This document shows, piece after piece, positions 13,541 through 19,817 of a stretch of DNA of 19,817 nt. Both the position numbers and the translations under genes were made by a program. The DNA is taken from NCBI GenBank assembly GCA_043770095.1, contig JAYVIR010000004.1, positions 1 to 19,817 on the forward strand, given 5' to 3'. The DNA is from JBGSUZ01 sp043770095 (GTDB lineage Bacteria; Bacillota; Clostridia; Peptostreptococcales; Acidaminobacteraceae). The notes under the pieces were generated by a model. It worked only from the letters and a program-made list of their open reading frames with translations, was not told where the DNA came from and made no database searches. Numbering within the stretch: the stretch's first letter is position 1; each line of letters begins with the position of its first letter.

Positions 13541-13840
13541 ATGTTGAAAGTCAAAAGATACATCATCACAGCAGCGCTTGAACTAGACGGATCACTTAAC
13601 GCCACAACGCAAAGAGTAGTTGGCACAGAGCGTATATTAGTGCCACCACTTGAACATGGAGATACAAGCTATGCCGAACAACGGTTAATAGTCGGAGAAC
13701 CAGCACACATGGCGTATGCGTCCGGTTATGGCGTTAGAATCACAACACCTCTTACTTGCTGGCACGAAGATGAAGTTGGTATCATATTGATTACACGTAA
13801 TCTAATTTATGTGCTTACTGAGGTCGTAAACCATGAATGA
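13541..13840 (+). CDS. Phage protein of unknown function (99 aa)
   Basis: GGAGGGGAC precedes the ATG. The 99-residue product looks beta-rich, starting MLKVKRYIITAALELDGS and ending TRNLIYVLTEVVNHE. It shows no recognised motif, no signal peptide and no membrane segment. Its last eight bases overlap the start of the next gene, indicating coupled translation. Confidence 0.62.
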   Translation: MLKVKRYIITAALELDGSLNATTQRVVGTERILVPPLEHGDTSYAEQRLIVGEPAHMAYASGYGVRITTPLTCWHEDEVGIILITRNLIYVLTEVVNHE

Positions 13841-14024
13841 TAAACGCAACGCAAGCGGCTGTAAAGATAAAACAGCATATGAAGCCACAAAGCACTTGGA
13901 CATGGAAGAAAGACGCATGAAGAAGCTTTTAGACTGTATCAAGTATGTAGCCAATACCGCTGGCTATGACATCGTAGGACGCATAGTGCTAAAGGATCAA
14001 GATAATGAGAGGGAGTGGCGATAA
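13833..14024 (+). CDS. Small phage protein of unknown function (63 aa)
   Basis: The start codon lies inside the end of the preceding gene, and the stop overlaps the next start at TAATG. The 63-residue product is charged, with LDMEERRMKKLLDCIKYVANTAGYDIVGRIVL suggesting a helix followed by a strand. No family is recognised. The tight overlaps on both sides support it being a translated gene. Confidence 0.6.
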   Translation: MNDKRNASGCKDKTAYEATKHLDMEERRMKKLLDCIKYVANTAGYDIVGRIVLKDQDNEREWR

Positions 14025-14422
14025 TGAGCAGATACGAACAATCAAAGATATGGAGTACGATGAAAAAAGAAGTGTTGGTAAGAGAACTTGAAAAGAATCA
14101 GAACATGCTCGAAATTCAGGATAAGAGGTTGGCTATACAAGACGAACGCCTTGAGAAGATGGATCACACGCTTAGAATTGCAATGACTGAAATTCAAGGA
14201 CTAGAGGTTACAAATGCTTCTGCACGCATGTTCCTTGCTTCATTACTCGAAATGGCCTTAATAGAAAAAGAAGTAGACGAAATCTATATCGATAAACTCT
14301 ATGCGTATGGACTACTAGAGACTACATACGTAGATTTTAAGCCAGCGGATGATGCTAATGTCGGGGTATTTTTAAAACTCGTTACAAACGCAATTAAGCC
14401 GTTAGACGTGGATATAAAGTAA
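14024..14422 (+). CDS. Coiled-coil phage protein of unknown function (132 aa), last gene before the late terminator
   Basis: I chose the ATG at 14024, which overlaps the upstream stop (TAATG) and lies 9 nt after GAGGGAG; an in-frame GTG at 14015 is the alternative. The 132-residue product has a heptad-rich N-terminal half containing a near-repeat, IQDKRLA then IQDERLE (about 30-44). A globular C-terminus follows. No domain is recognised. Its place just before the terminator and the terminase genes is often used by late transcription regulators, but nothing in the protein itself shows DNA binding. Confidence 0.65.
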   Translation: MSRYEQSKIWSTMKKEVLVRELEKNQNMLEIQDKRLAIQDERLEKMDHTLRIAMTEIQGLEVTNASARMFLASLLEMALIEKEVDEIYIDKLYAYGLLETTYVDFKPADDANVGVFLKLVTNAIKPLDVDIK

Positions 14423-14436
14423 ATTTATAAATAAGG

Positions 14437-14465
14437 AAAAGAGGTAGGATTCCCTATCTCTTTTT
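14437..14465 (+). terminator. Intrinsic terminator between early and late genes
   Basis: AAAAGAGGTAGG (14437-14448) pairs with CCTATCTCTTTT (14453-14464) through 12 pairs including one G-T wobble. The loop is ATTC and the stem runs into a T-rich tail. It ends the early/middle operon ahead of the late promoter. Confidence 0.82.
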
Positions 14466-14470
14466 ATTTG

Positions 14471-14506
14471 CATTGTATACAAAACAATGTAAAATGTTGA
14501 TATAAT
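14471..14506 (+). promoter_or_regulatory. Candidate late promoter with extended -10 and upstream inverted repeat
   Basis: TATAAT at 14501-14506 is preceded by TGA (14498-14500), giving an extended -10 (TGnTATAAT). No good -35 lies at the right distance. Instead the -35 region is covered by the inverted repeat CATTGT (14471-14476) and ACAATG (14484-14489). This fits a promoter for the terminase and later genes that depends on, or is blocked by, a regulator bound at the repeat. Confidence 0.6.
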
Positions 14507-14543
14507 AGACGTGGATATATAATTATTTAAAGGCGGTGGTGAT

Positions 14544-15116
14544 GTGGCTAGAAGGCTTACAGTAGCACAAGAAACGTTTGTTGCTGAGATTGTTAAAGGT
14601 CATACTCAGCGCGAAGCATATCATTTTGCATATCCAAGTTCTGTAAAATGGAAAGACAAGAACGTTGATTCTAAAGCTTGTACATTGTTCAAGCAAGCCA
14701 AGATTCAGGCAAGATACCAAGAACTACTCGAAATTGTTGCAAAAGAAATTGAAGAAGATTGCGTCGTGACCGTCAAGGAAATCATTCGCGAACTTAGAGC
14801 AGTAGGATTCTCTGACATCAAGGATTACCTGAGTTTTAGGAGTGAAAAACAAGAGGTGTCTGTCGATGATGATGGGACACCTGTTTATGATTACAGAACT
14901 GTTGTAGAAGTGAAAGACAGTGACAAGGTTGACGGAAGAGCTATACAAGAGGTGTCTATCAACAGTAAGGGTGTATTTACTTTTAAAACGCATAGCAAGA
15001 TGGATGCACTCGAAAAGATGGGCCGCCATTTGAAGATGTATACAGATCGAATTGAGCAGACGAACGACACAGAAATCGTAGTCCGCATGGAAGGGCTTGA
15101 AGAATACAACAAGTAG
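14544..15116 (+). CDS. terS: Terminase small subunit
   Basis: This 190-residue protein opens with an HTH (RRLTVAQETFVAEIVKGHTQREAYHFAYP) followed by KDKNVDSKACTLFKQAKIQARYQELL. That layout is typical of Terminase_2-type small subunits, which recognise the packaging site and stimulate the large subunit. A central VTVKEIIRELRAVGFSDIKDYL region and a C-terminal segment for oligomerisation or large-subunit contact follow. It starts at GTG 14544 after AAGGCGGTGG; an ATG two bases upstream is out of frame. It is the first late gene, directly before the large subunit. Confidence 0.9.
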   Translation: MARRLTVAQETFVAEIVKGHTQREAYHFAYPSSVKWKDKNVDSKACTLFKQAKIQARYQELLEIVAKEIEEDCVVTVKEIIRELRAVGFSDIKDYLSFRSEKQEVSVDDDGTPVYDYRTVVEVKDSDKVDGRAIQEVSINSKGVFTFKTHSKMDALEKMGRHLKMYTDRIEQTNDTEIVVRMEGLEEYNK

Positions 15117-15124
15117 GTGGCAAG

Positions 15125-16534
15125 TTGTTAATAAATCTAAAAGGTAAGCCATATCCAAAGCAAATAGAGTTTTTTAAATCAACTAAGACATTCATTGCAT
15201 ATGGTGGTTCAAGAGGTGGCGGTAAAAGTTGGGCTGGCAGACGTAAGGCAATGCTGCTTGCTTTTAACCAAGACTATGCTGGTATGCAGATATTGTTGCT
15301 TAGACGCCGTTACAATGACGTCTATGAGAATCACATCTTCCCTATGCAGCAAGAGTTGTATGGGTTTATGAAGTACAAGCATGATTCAAAATCATTCGAC
15401 TTTCCGTGGGGGAGCCGGATCATCTTTGGTTACTGCGATAATGAAAAAGACGTATTGCAGTTCCAAGGCAAGGCGTACGACGTAATCATCATTGAGGAAG
15501 GTACACAATTCACCCAATTCATGATCCAATGTCTCACGGAATCGTTAAGGCCCTCAGGTCTAATGAAGCGACAAAATGGTTTTACACCACGCATGTATAT
15601 CACTTGTAACCCCGGTGGTTGTGGTCATGCTTATGTTAAACGATTATTCATTGACCAAGACTACAACGATGGCGAGGATCCAGACGAGTATTGTTTCATT
15701 CCTTCAACAGTATTTGAAAATGATTTCCTTATGGCAGCTGACCCAAACTACGTACGCAGACTTGAAGCACTACCAGAGCAGCGGCGCAAAGCCATGTTAT
15801 ATGGCGACTGGAATGTATACGAAGGGCAGTTCTTCACAGACTTTCGCGATTTTGCAGAAGGCCATGAAAACCGAAAGCATACCCATGTTATAGCACCATT
15901 TGCGATACCTCACTCATGGCGTCGTTATAGGTCTATGGACTGGGGATATGCTAAACCATTTAGCGTTGGTTGGTGGGCGATTGATAATGATGGTCGTGCT
16001 TATCGTTACCGCCGATGGTATGGTTGCACAGGAGAGCCCGACGTTGGTTTGAGGATGACACCATCACAAGTCGCAGAGGAAATCAAAAGGATTGAAACGG
16101 AACTGGAACCTGAAGGTATCTATATTCAAGGTGTAGCCGATCCAGCTATATTTGCAACACAGACAGGCGAATCAATTGCAGAGACTATGGCTAATCTAGG
16201 CGTGTACTTTGACCCTGGCGACAACAAACGTCTTGCTGGGTGGGAACAAGTGAGAGAACGTATGCGCTTTGACCACGAGGGCTATCCAATGATGTATGTT
16301 TTTAGCACTGATAGAGAGTTTATCCGCACTATTCCGTCGCTAATCCACGACAAAACTAAGACCGAGGATTTAGACACCACGCAAGAGGACCATATAGCAG
16401 ATGAAGTAAGGTACTTTTGCATGGCAAGACCAATGGCCCAAAGAATATTAGTGGCGCCTAAAGCTAAGCTATACAATCCACTGGACAACGAATTGATACA
16501 ACAAGGTGGATTAGGATTCATTCGCACATATTAG
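15125..16534 (+). CDS. terL: Terminase large subunit
   Basis: This 469-residue motor has Walker A YGGSRGGGKSW (27-35, Lys34) and Walker B VIIIEEGTQF (about 120-129). A coupling motif MYITCNPGG follows. The C-terminal RNase H-like nuclease has acidic residues Asp272 (MDWGY), Asp339 (VADPA) and Asp422/Asp426 (EDHIADEVRY). It packages DNA into the prohead and cuts concatemers. The start is TTG 15125 after AGGTGG; no ATG in this frame lies near. Length and motif order fit a full-length protein. Confidence 0.96.
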   Translation: MLINLKGKPYPKQIEFFKSTKTFIAYGGSRGGGKSWAGRRKAMLLAFNQDYAGMQILLLRRRYNDVYENHIFPMQQELYGFMKYKHDSKSFDFPWGSRIIFGYCDNEKDVLQFQGKAYDVIIIEEGTQFTQFMIQCLTESLRPSGLMKRQNGFTPRMYITCNPGGCGHAYVKRLFIDQDYNDGEDPDEYCFIPSTVFENDFLMAADPNYVRRLEALPEQRRKAMLYGDWNVYEGQFFTDFRDFAEGHENRKHTHVIAPFAIPHSWRRYRSMDWGYAKPFSVGWWAIDNDGRAYRYRRWYGCTGEPDVGLRMTPSQVAEEIKRIETELEPEGIYIQGVADPAIFATQTGESIAETMANLGVYFDPGDNKRLAGWEQVRERMRFDHEGYPMMYVFSTDREFIRTIPSLIHDKTKTEDLDTTQEDHIADEVRYFCMARPMAQRILVAPKAKLYNPLDNELIQQGGLGFIRTY

Positions 16535-16549
16535 AGAGGGGGTAGGCAA

Positions 16550-18379
16550 GTGAAAATCAAAATACCTTTTACGAAAGCGAGGGTGAACATGGAGATTGAA
16601 CAAGTAACGCCAGAGCAGATCACGGAAGAAGCATTTAAAAAGAAAGTTATCAGTGAATCAATCGCATTGCTTCAGAAGTACAAGAATGGAAACCAAAAGT
16701 ACGAGCAAAAGCTAATCGAAAATGAACAGTGGTTTAAGTCTCGTCATTGGGATTATATTCGTAATGCTAATTTTGCAGATGATCCGGAGCCTGTAACTTC
16801 ATTCTTGTTATCTACGCTTGCTAATAAGCACGCAGACTTCATGGACTTCTACCCATCGGCCAATGCTTTACCAAGAGAGGGTGATGATAAAGAAGAAGCC
16901 AAGCAACTGTCCAAGATACTCCCAATTGAGTTTGAATACAATGATTTTAAAGACACATGGGACACGCACTCTTGGGAAAAGTTAAAGCATGGTTGCGGCA
17001 TTTTTGGCGTGCTATATGATCCAGACGGTGCAGATGGCATAGGTGCTGGTACAGTTAAGGAAGTAGACGGACTTAACATTTATCATCAACCGGGCATCAA
17101 TAAAATAGACGAGAGTGGAAGCGTGTTTATTACTCGCATAATCACAAATGAGCAGTTCGAGGAAGACTATCCAGACAACGATGTAAAAAAAGCTGGCAAG
17201 GTATTTGAACCTAGCAAATATCTAAATGATGATACAATTGACCTCACAGACTGCACCGTTATGATTGACCGATATTATAAAAAGCGTAACGAGATGGGTA
17301 AAAAGATACTTCACTTGCTTCAATTCGCTGGAGAAGAATTAATTTACTGCTCTGAACTAGACGAAGAATTAACAGCAGATGGACGACCACGCAAAGATGT
17401 TGGCATTTATGCACATGGTAAATTCCCATTCTTCTTTGATACGTTATTCCCGGAGAAAAACAGCATTCGTGGTTTTGGCCTTATCGATATTGCTCGTAAC
17501 CCTCAGCTGTATATTGATAAGCTAGACCAGATTATTGTGCGTAATGCTTTTACATCGGGACGTAACAGGCATTTGGTGTCTGAGAGTTCTTCAATCAACG
17601 AAGCTGAGTTTTTAGATGTTAGCAAAGATATTGTCCACTTTGCTGGCACGTTGGATGACACCAAGTTCCGCACATTAACAACAGATTCAATCGCAACGGA
17701 TATTAGCAATCACAGGATTCAAAAGATTGCCGAAATTAAAGAGATCACATCAACAAATGATTCAAGTCGCGGTGAATCAGCATCAGGCGTTACTGCTGCT
17801 AGTGCGATATTAGCGCTTCAGAAAGCATCGGGTAAAGTCTCGAGAGCGGATATAAATAAGTCTTATTCAGTATTCTCAAACGTTGTGTATTGCTATGTAG
17901 ACATTATCCGCGAGTTCTATGATATTCCGCGGCCTTATCGTATCCAAGAAAACAAGGAAGATAAGTTCATCGAGTATTCTAACGCTGGTATTAAAAATCA
18001 AGAGTTGCCAGTAATACCTGGTATGGAAGCCGAAGAAAAGCAATATCGTAAACCTATCTTTGACATTAAGATTGTTCCAGAACGCCAAGATCCGTTCAGT
18101 CAAGCGGCTCATAACGAAATGGCTAAAGAGTTGTATACACTTGGAGTGTTTAATCCAGAAGCGTATATGCAAGCTAAAGTCATGTTTGAAATGATGTCGT
18201 TTGAGGGCATGGATGAAGTGCTGCGAATGATGGGCGAAAATGATCAGACTATGCAGCTGCTTTCACAATTACCACAATTGCAGGTCGAGAATCAAAAGCT
18301 AATGATGATTGTGCAAAAACTCACAGGTGAAGATATGGGGGTTGATCTTAATGGTCCAAGTCAAGTTAAGCCGATGTAG
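16550..18379 (+). CDS. Portal protein
   Basis: This 609-residue protein follows the large terminase, as portals do. It carries IRGFGLIDIARNPQLYIDKLDQIIVRNAF (about 305-333) and GESASGVTAASAILALQKASGK (about 403-424), typical of the larger, P22-like portal family. The dodecameric portal forms the DNA entry vertex of the head and nucleates assembly with scaffold. A GTG start at 16550 follows GAGAGGGGG; an ATG at 16590 would remove 13 residues and is possible. The C-terminal 29 nt overlap the Prp-like protease gene in another frame. Confidence 0.92.
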   Translation: MKIKIPFTKARVNMEIEQVTPEQITEEAFKKKVISESIALLQKYKNGNQKYEQKLIENEQWFKSRHWDYIRNANFADDPEPVTSFLLSTLANKHADFMDFYPSANALPREGDDKEEAKQLSKILPIEFEYNDFKDTWDTHSWEKLKHGCGIFGVLYDPDGADGIGAGTVKEVDGLNIYHQPGINKIDESGSVFITRIITNEQFEEDYPDNDVKKAGKVFEPSKYLNDDTIDLTDCTVMIDRYYKKRNEMGKKILHLLQFAGEELIYCSELDEELTADGRPRKDVGIYAHGKFPFFFDTLFPEKNSIRGFGLIDIARNPQLYIDKLDQIIVRNAFTSGRNRHLVSESSSINEAEFLDVSKDIVHFAGTLDDTKFRTLTTDSIATDISNHRIQKIAEIKEITSTNDSSRGESASGVTAASAILALQKASGKVSRADINKSYSVFSNVVYCYVDIIREFYDIPRPYRIQENKEDKFIEYSNAGIKNQELPVIPGMEAEEKQYRKPIFDIKIVPERQDPFSQAAHNEMAKELYTLGVFNPEAYMQAKVMFEMMSFEGMDEVLRMMGENDQTMQLLSQLPQLQVENQKLMMIVQKLTGEDMGVDLNGPSQVKPM

Positions 18380-18659
18380 TTGGGGAAATACTAGAATGAC
18401 AGCAGAAGGGCACGCAGACGATGCAACAGTATGCTCCGCAATATCAGCTATTATGTGGGGACTTGCTGGCATGATGCATAATTACGATGGCAAGCCAGAT
18501 GTAAACACTATGAAAATGCAATCAGGCGATTTTGATATTGAAATCACACCATCGGTTGTAAAAAGCGAGCAAGCACTCTATGACAATAGCTTTGAGTTTG
18601 CATTGGTTGCCCTATCTCAAATTGCTAAAAAATATCCTGAACAAATCGTTATTGATTAA
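18351..18659 (+). CDS. prp: Prp-family cysteine protease (phage-encoded, head maturation)
   Basis: This 102-residue protein matches the ribosomal-processing cysteine protease Prp family (DUF464/YsxB). MVQVKLSR forms the first strand, then come GHA with His21 and VCSAISAIMWGL with Cys28, the family's His-Cys pair. The C-terminus has GDFDIEI and FALVALSQIAKKYPEQI. In Staphylococcus aureus, Prp removes the N-terminal extension of ribosomal protein L27 and also processes phage 80alpha capsid and scaffold. I chose ATG 18351, inside the end of the portal gene and about 9 nt after GGGGG, because only this start supplies the first strand and the usual length (about 100-110 residues). An internal ATG at 18396 would lack that strand. 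The spacing between His and Cys is 7 residues, shorter than the 12 of S. aureus Prp. Scaffold and capsid just downstream both carry a Prp-like N-terminal motif, so they are the likely substrates. Confidence 0.85.
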   Translation: MVQVKLSRCSWGNTRMTAEGHADDATVCSAISAIMWGLAGMMHNYDGKPDVNTMKMQSGDFDIEITPSVVKSEQALYDNSFEFALVALSQIAKKYPEQIVID

Positions 18660-18681
18660 CGTGGATATGTAGTTGTATAAT
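18652..18681 (+). promoter_or_regulatory. Candidate promoter for the scaffold and capsid genes
   Basis: TTGATT (18652-18657) and TATAAT (18676-18681) are 18 bp apart: a perfect -10 and a 4-of-6 -35. The spacer contains the ACGTGGATAT element (18659-18668). It overlaps the end of the protease gene and would start transcription about 95 nt before the scaffold ATG. Confidence 0.5.
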
Positions 18682-18782
18682 ATTAAACAGATAACAAGAT
18701 ACATTTTACGGATAGACGCTTAGGCTGGCTCTAGGGAAAGACCTTGAATGAGACTCGTAGGATAGACTACTGGAGGTTTAAA
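18682..18782 (+). other. Leader before the scaffold gene with short repeats
   Basis: This 101-nt gap holds GGATAGAC twice (18710-18717 and 18760-18767). It also has a small hairpin GTAG/CTAC (18757-18760 and 18767-18770) close to the strong SD TGGAGG. Most late genes here are spaced by fewer than 20 nt, so this leader is unusually long. It may tune expression of the abundant scaffold and capsid proteins. No known riboswitch is recognised. Confidence 0.4.
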
Positions 18783-19700
18783 ATGAAAAAAAGAAACGAT
18801 TTACTATTGCTCAACATCGACCTGAAATCATTCGAAGGTGAAGGCGGTGCAACTGGTGGTGCAACAGGCGGTGAAGGTGGTGTCGCTACCACGCCAACTA
18901 AAGCAGTAGAAGGTAAAGCGCCAGAAATTTTGTATGGGAAGCAAGACAACCAAGACGGTGCTACGGACGGTGATCCTAGCGGGGGTGATCTGCAATCTGA
19001 TCCATCAGCAGAATTTGAAGGGTTAATCAAGGGACAGTATAAAGAGCAGTTTGAAGCTCGCATACAATCTATTATTGACAAGCGGTTTAAGGCGGCCAAA
19101 GAAACGGAAGGCAAACTTAATCAGCAAGATCCTATCATTCGACTGCTAATGGACAAGTACGAAGTAAATACCGAAGCGGACTTATTTGCTAAGGTTGAAT
19201 CAGAAACGATTGAAGAACTTGCATACAAAGCTAACATGGACGTGGATACATACAAAGAATTCCGCGATTCAAAATTTAAAGCTGACCTGTATGACAAACA
19301 TCAAAACTCGGAAGATTGGAAAGCGCAAGCCGATGAAAAGGTTGCTAAGTGGTTCCAAGACGCTGATGCGTTAAAAGTTGAGTACCCTGACTTTGATTTG
19401 AAGACGTATGCCGACAGTGAACCTGAGTTTGTAAAACTATTGGAAGCTGGTATTCCTGTGAAAAAAGCATATGAAGTGCTTAACATCGACAACATCAAAG
19501 CCAACTCAGCTTCAACGGCTGCCAAGCAAGCACAGTCTAATACCATTAAGTCAATTCAAGCAAATGGACATAGACCAAGCGAAGCAGCAGCGCAATCAAC
19601 AAACGGTACCATCATCAAATCAAGTGTATCTAACTTAAACAAAGTTGATCGGGCTGAAATTGCTAAACGTGCCCAGCGAGGTGACAAGATTAGCTTTTAA
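18783..19700 (+). CDS. Capsid scaffolding protein
   Basis: This 305-residue protein is acidic and largely helical. It has a Gly-rich, flexible N-terminal region (EGEGGATGGATGGEGG, 18-33), a long charged helical middle (about 75-230) and a basic C-terminal helix (KVDRAEIAKRAQRGDKISF). That last element is typical of scaffolds in Gram-positive phages and thought to bind the capsid. ATG 18783 follows GGAGG by 6 nt; an upstream in-frame ATG at 18744 has no SD and lies in the leader. Residues 7-17, LLLLNIDLKSF, resemble the Prp cleavage segment and match the start of the next gene product, suggesting removal by the adjacent protease. It sits between the protease and capsid genes, the standard scaffold position. 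Confidence 0.85.
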   Translation: MKKRNDLLLLNIDLKSFEGEGGATGGATGGEGGVATTPTKAVEGKAPEILYGKQDNQDGATDGDPSGGDLQSDPSAEFEGLIKGQYKEQFEARIQSIIDKRFKAAKETEGKLNQQDPIIRLLMDKYEVNTEADLFAKVESETIEELAYKANMDVDTYKEFRDSKFKADLYDKHQNSEDWKAQADEKVAKWFQDADALKVEYPDFDLKTYADSEPEFVKLLEAGIPVKKAYEVLNIDNIKANSASTAAKQAQSNTIKSIQANGHRPSEAAAQSTNGTIIKSSVSNLNKVDRAEIAKRAQRGDKISF

Positions 19701-19724
19701 TCCCGAAACCGAAGGGAGAACTAT

Positions 19725-19817
19725 ATGAATCCAGTTTTAAAAGATATTGCATTACTGCTTAATATCGACCTAGCGTCATTCGTTACAACTCAGTTGTCAA
19801 CGCAAGGTTCGTTATCA
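19725..19817 (+). CDS. Start of a head protein, probably the major capsid protein (cut by window end)
   Basis: Only the first 31 codons are present, after an AAGGGAGAA site. The product begins MNPVLKDIALLLNIDLASFV. The segment LLLNIDLASF repeats the scaffold's LLLNIDLKSF, and the codons differ at synonymous sites, so the peptide appears conserved. Position after scaffold makes the major capsid protein the best guess; a second structural protein is possible. The fold cannot be judged from this fragment. Confidence 0.65.
   Translation, partial: MNPVLKDIALLLNIDLASFVTTQLSTQGSLS

Larger units (their letters stand above)
14403..14519 (+). repeat. 14-bp direct repeat flanking the terminator and late promoter
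   Basis: TAGACGTGGATATA occurs at 14403-14416, at the end of the preceding gene, and again at 14506-14519, just after the late -10. Its core ACGTGGATAT recurs at 18659-18668 by the promoter ahead of the scaffold gene. Two of the three exact core copies are intergenic and promoter-associated. Confidence 0.6.

Noticed and set aside
18309..18350. Longer N-terminus for the Prp-like protease
   Set aside because: These codons are in the portal gene in another frame and precede the family-typical MVQVKLSR start.
18744..18782. Upstream ATG for the scaffold
   Set aside because: It has no ribosome binding site, whereas GGAGG precedes 18783.
19240..19248. Fourth copy of the ACGTGGATAT element inside the scaffold gene
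   Set aside because: It matches only nine of ten bases and is explained by the coding sequence MDVDTYK.
1..19817. tRNA genes, CRISPR arrays and insertion sequences
   Set aside because: No cloverleaf, no regularly spaced repeat array and no transposase motif was seen on reading through the window; a tRNA search program would be needed to exclude a divergent tRNA.

Overview
The window is most of the left half of a temperate tailed-phage genome, almost certainly a prophage, from a low-GC Gram-positive host (Bacillota). This rests on purine-rich Shine-Dalgarno (SD) sequences before nearly every gene, AT-rich codon use, large serine recombinases, a DUF739-type Cro, and a Firmicutes-style ATPase/RecT/metallo-beta-lactamase recombination block. 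The host species cannot be named from this sequence. The right edge cuts through the presumed major capsid gene, so tail, lysis and the other prophage end lie outside.

Layout. Positions 1-173 hold no supported gene; this may be the prophage/host junction. Positions 210-4729 are a leftward lysogeny operon: repressor, ImmA-like metallopeptidase, a secreted protein, a serine-recombinase homologue lacking its catalytic domain, and a complete large serine integrase ending at an intrinsic terminator. Positions 4730-4897 form the genetic switch, with divergent promoters and repeated AAGTGTAG half-sites; another copy overlaps the stop codon of cro. Rightward early genes follow: cro, two tiny ORFs, then SbcC-like ATPase, RecT and an MBL-fold hydrolase (recombination), two conserved unknown proteins and a terminator. 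A replication-initiator-like gene carrying 11-bp iterons comes next, then a RusA resolvase, an adenine methyltransferase, YopX, a MazG-like protein, SSB and five short unknown genes. A second terminator and a new promoter separate these from the late genes: small and large terminase, portal, a Prp-family cysteine protease, scaffold and the start of the capsid gene.

How it works together. The repressor has no self-cleaving peptidase domain, so induction probably runs through the neighbouring ImmA, as in ICEBs1-type elements. The iterons in the initiator gene are a candidate origin. The most interesting part is the head module. The phage carries its own Prp-like protease immediately before scaffold and capsid, and both of those proteins begin with nearly the same peptide (LLLNIDLxSF). 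It resembles the N-terminal extension that host Prp removes from ribosomal protein L27 and from phage 80alpha head proteins. This looks like a self-contained head-maturation protease with matched substrates.

The start codons given here were chosen from SD position and, where possible, family length. Several lie inside the longest open frame.
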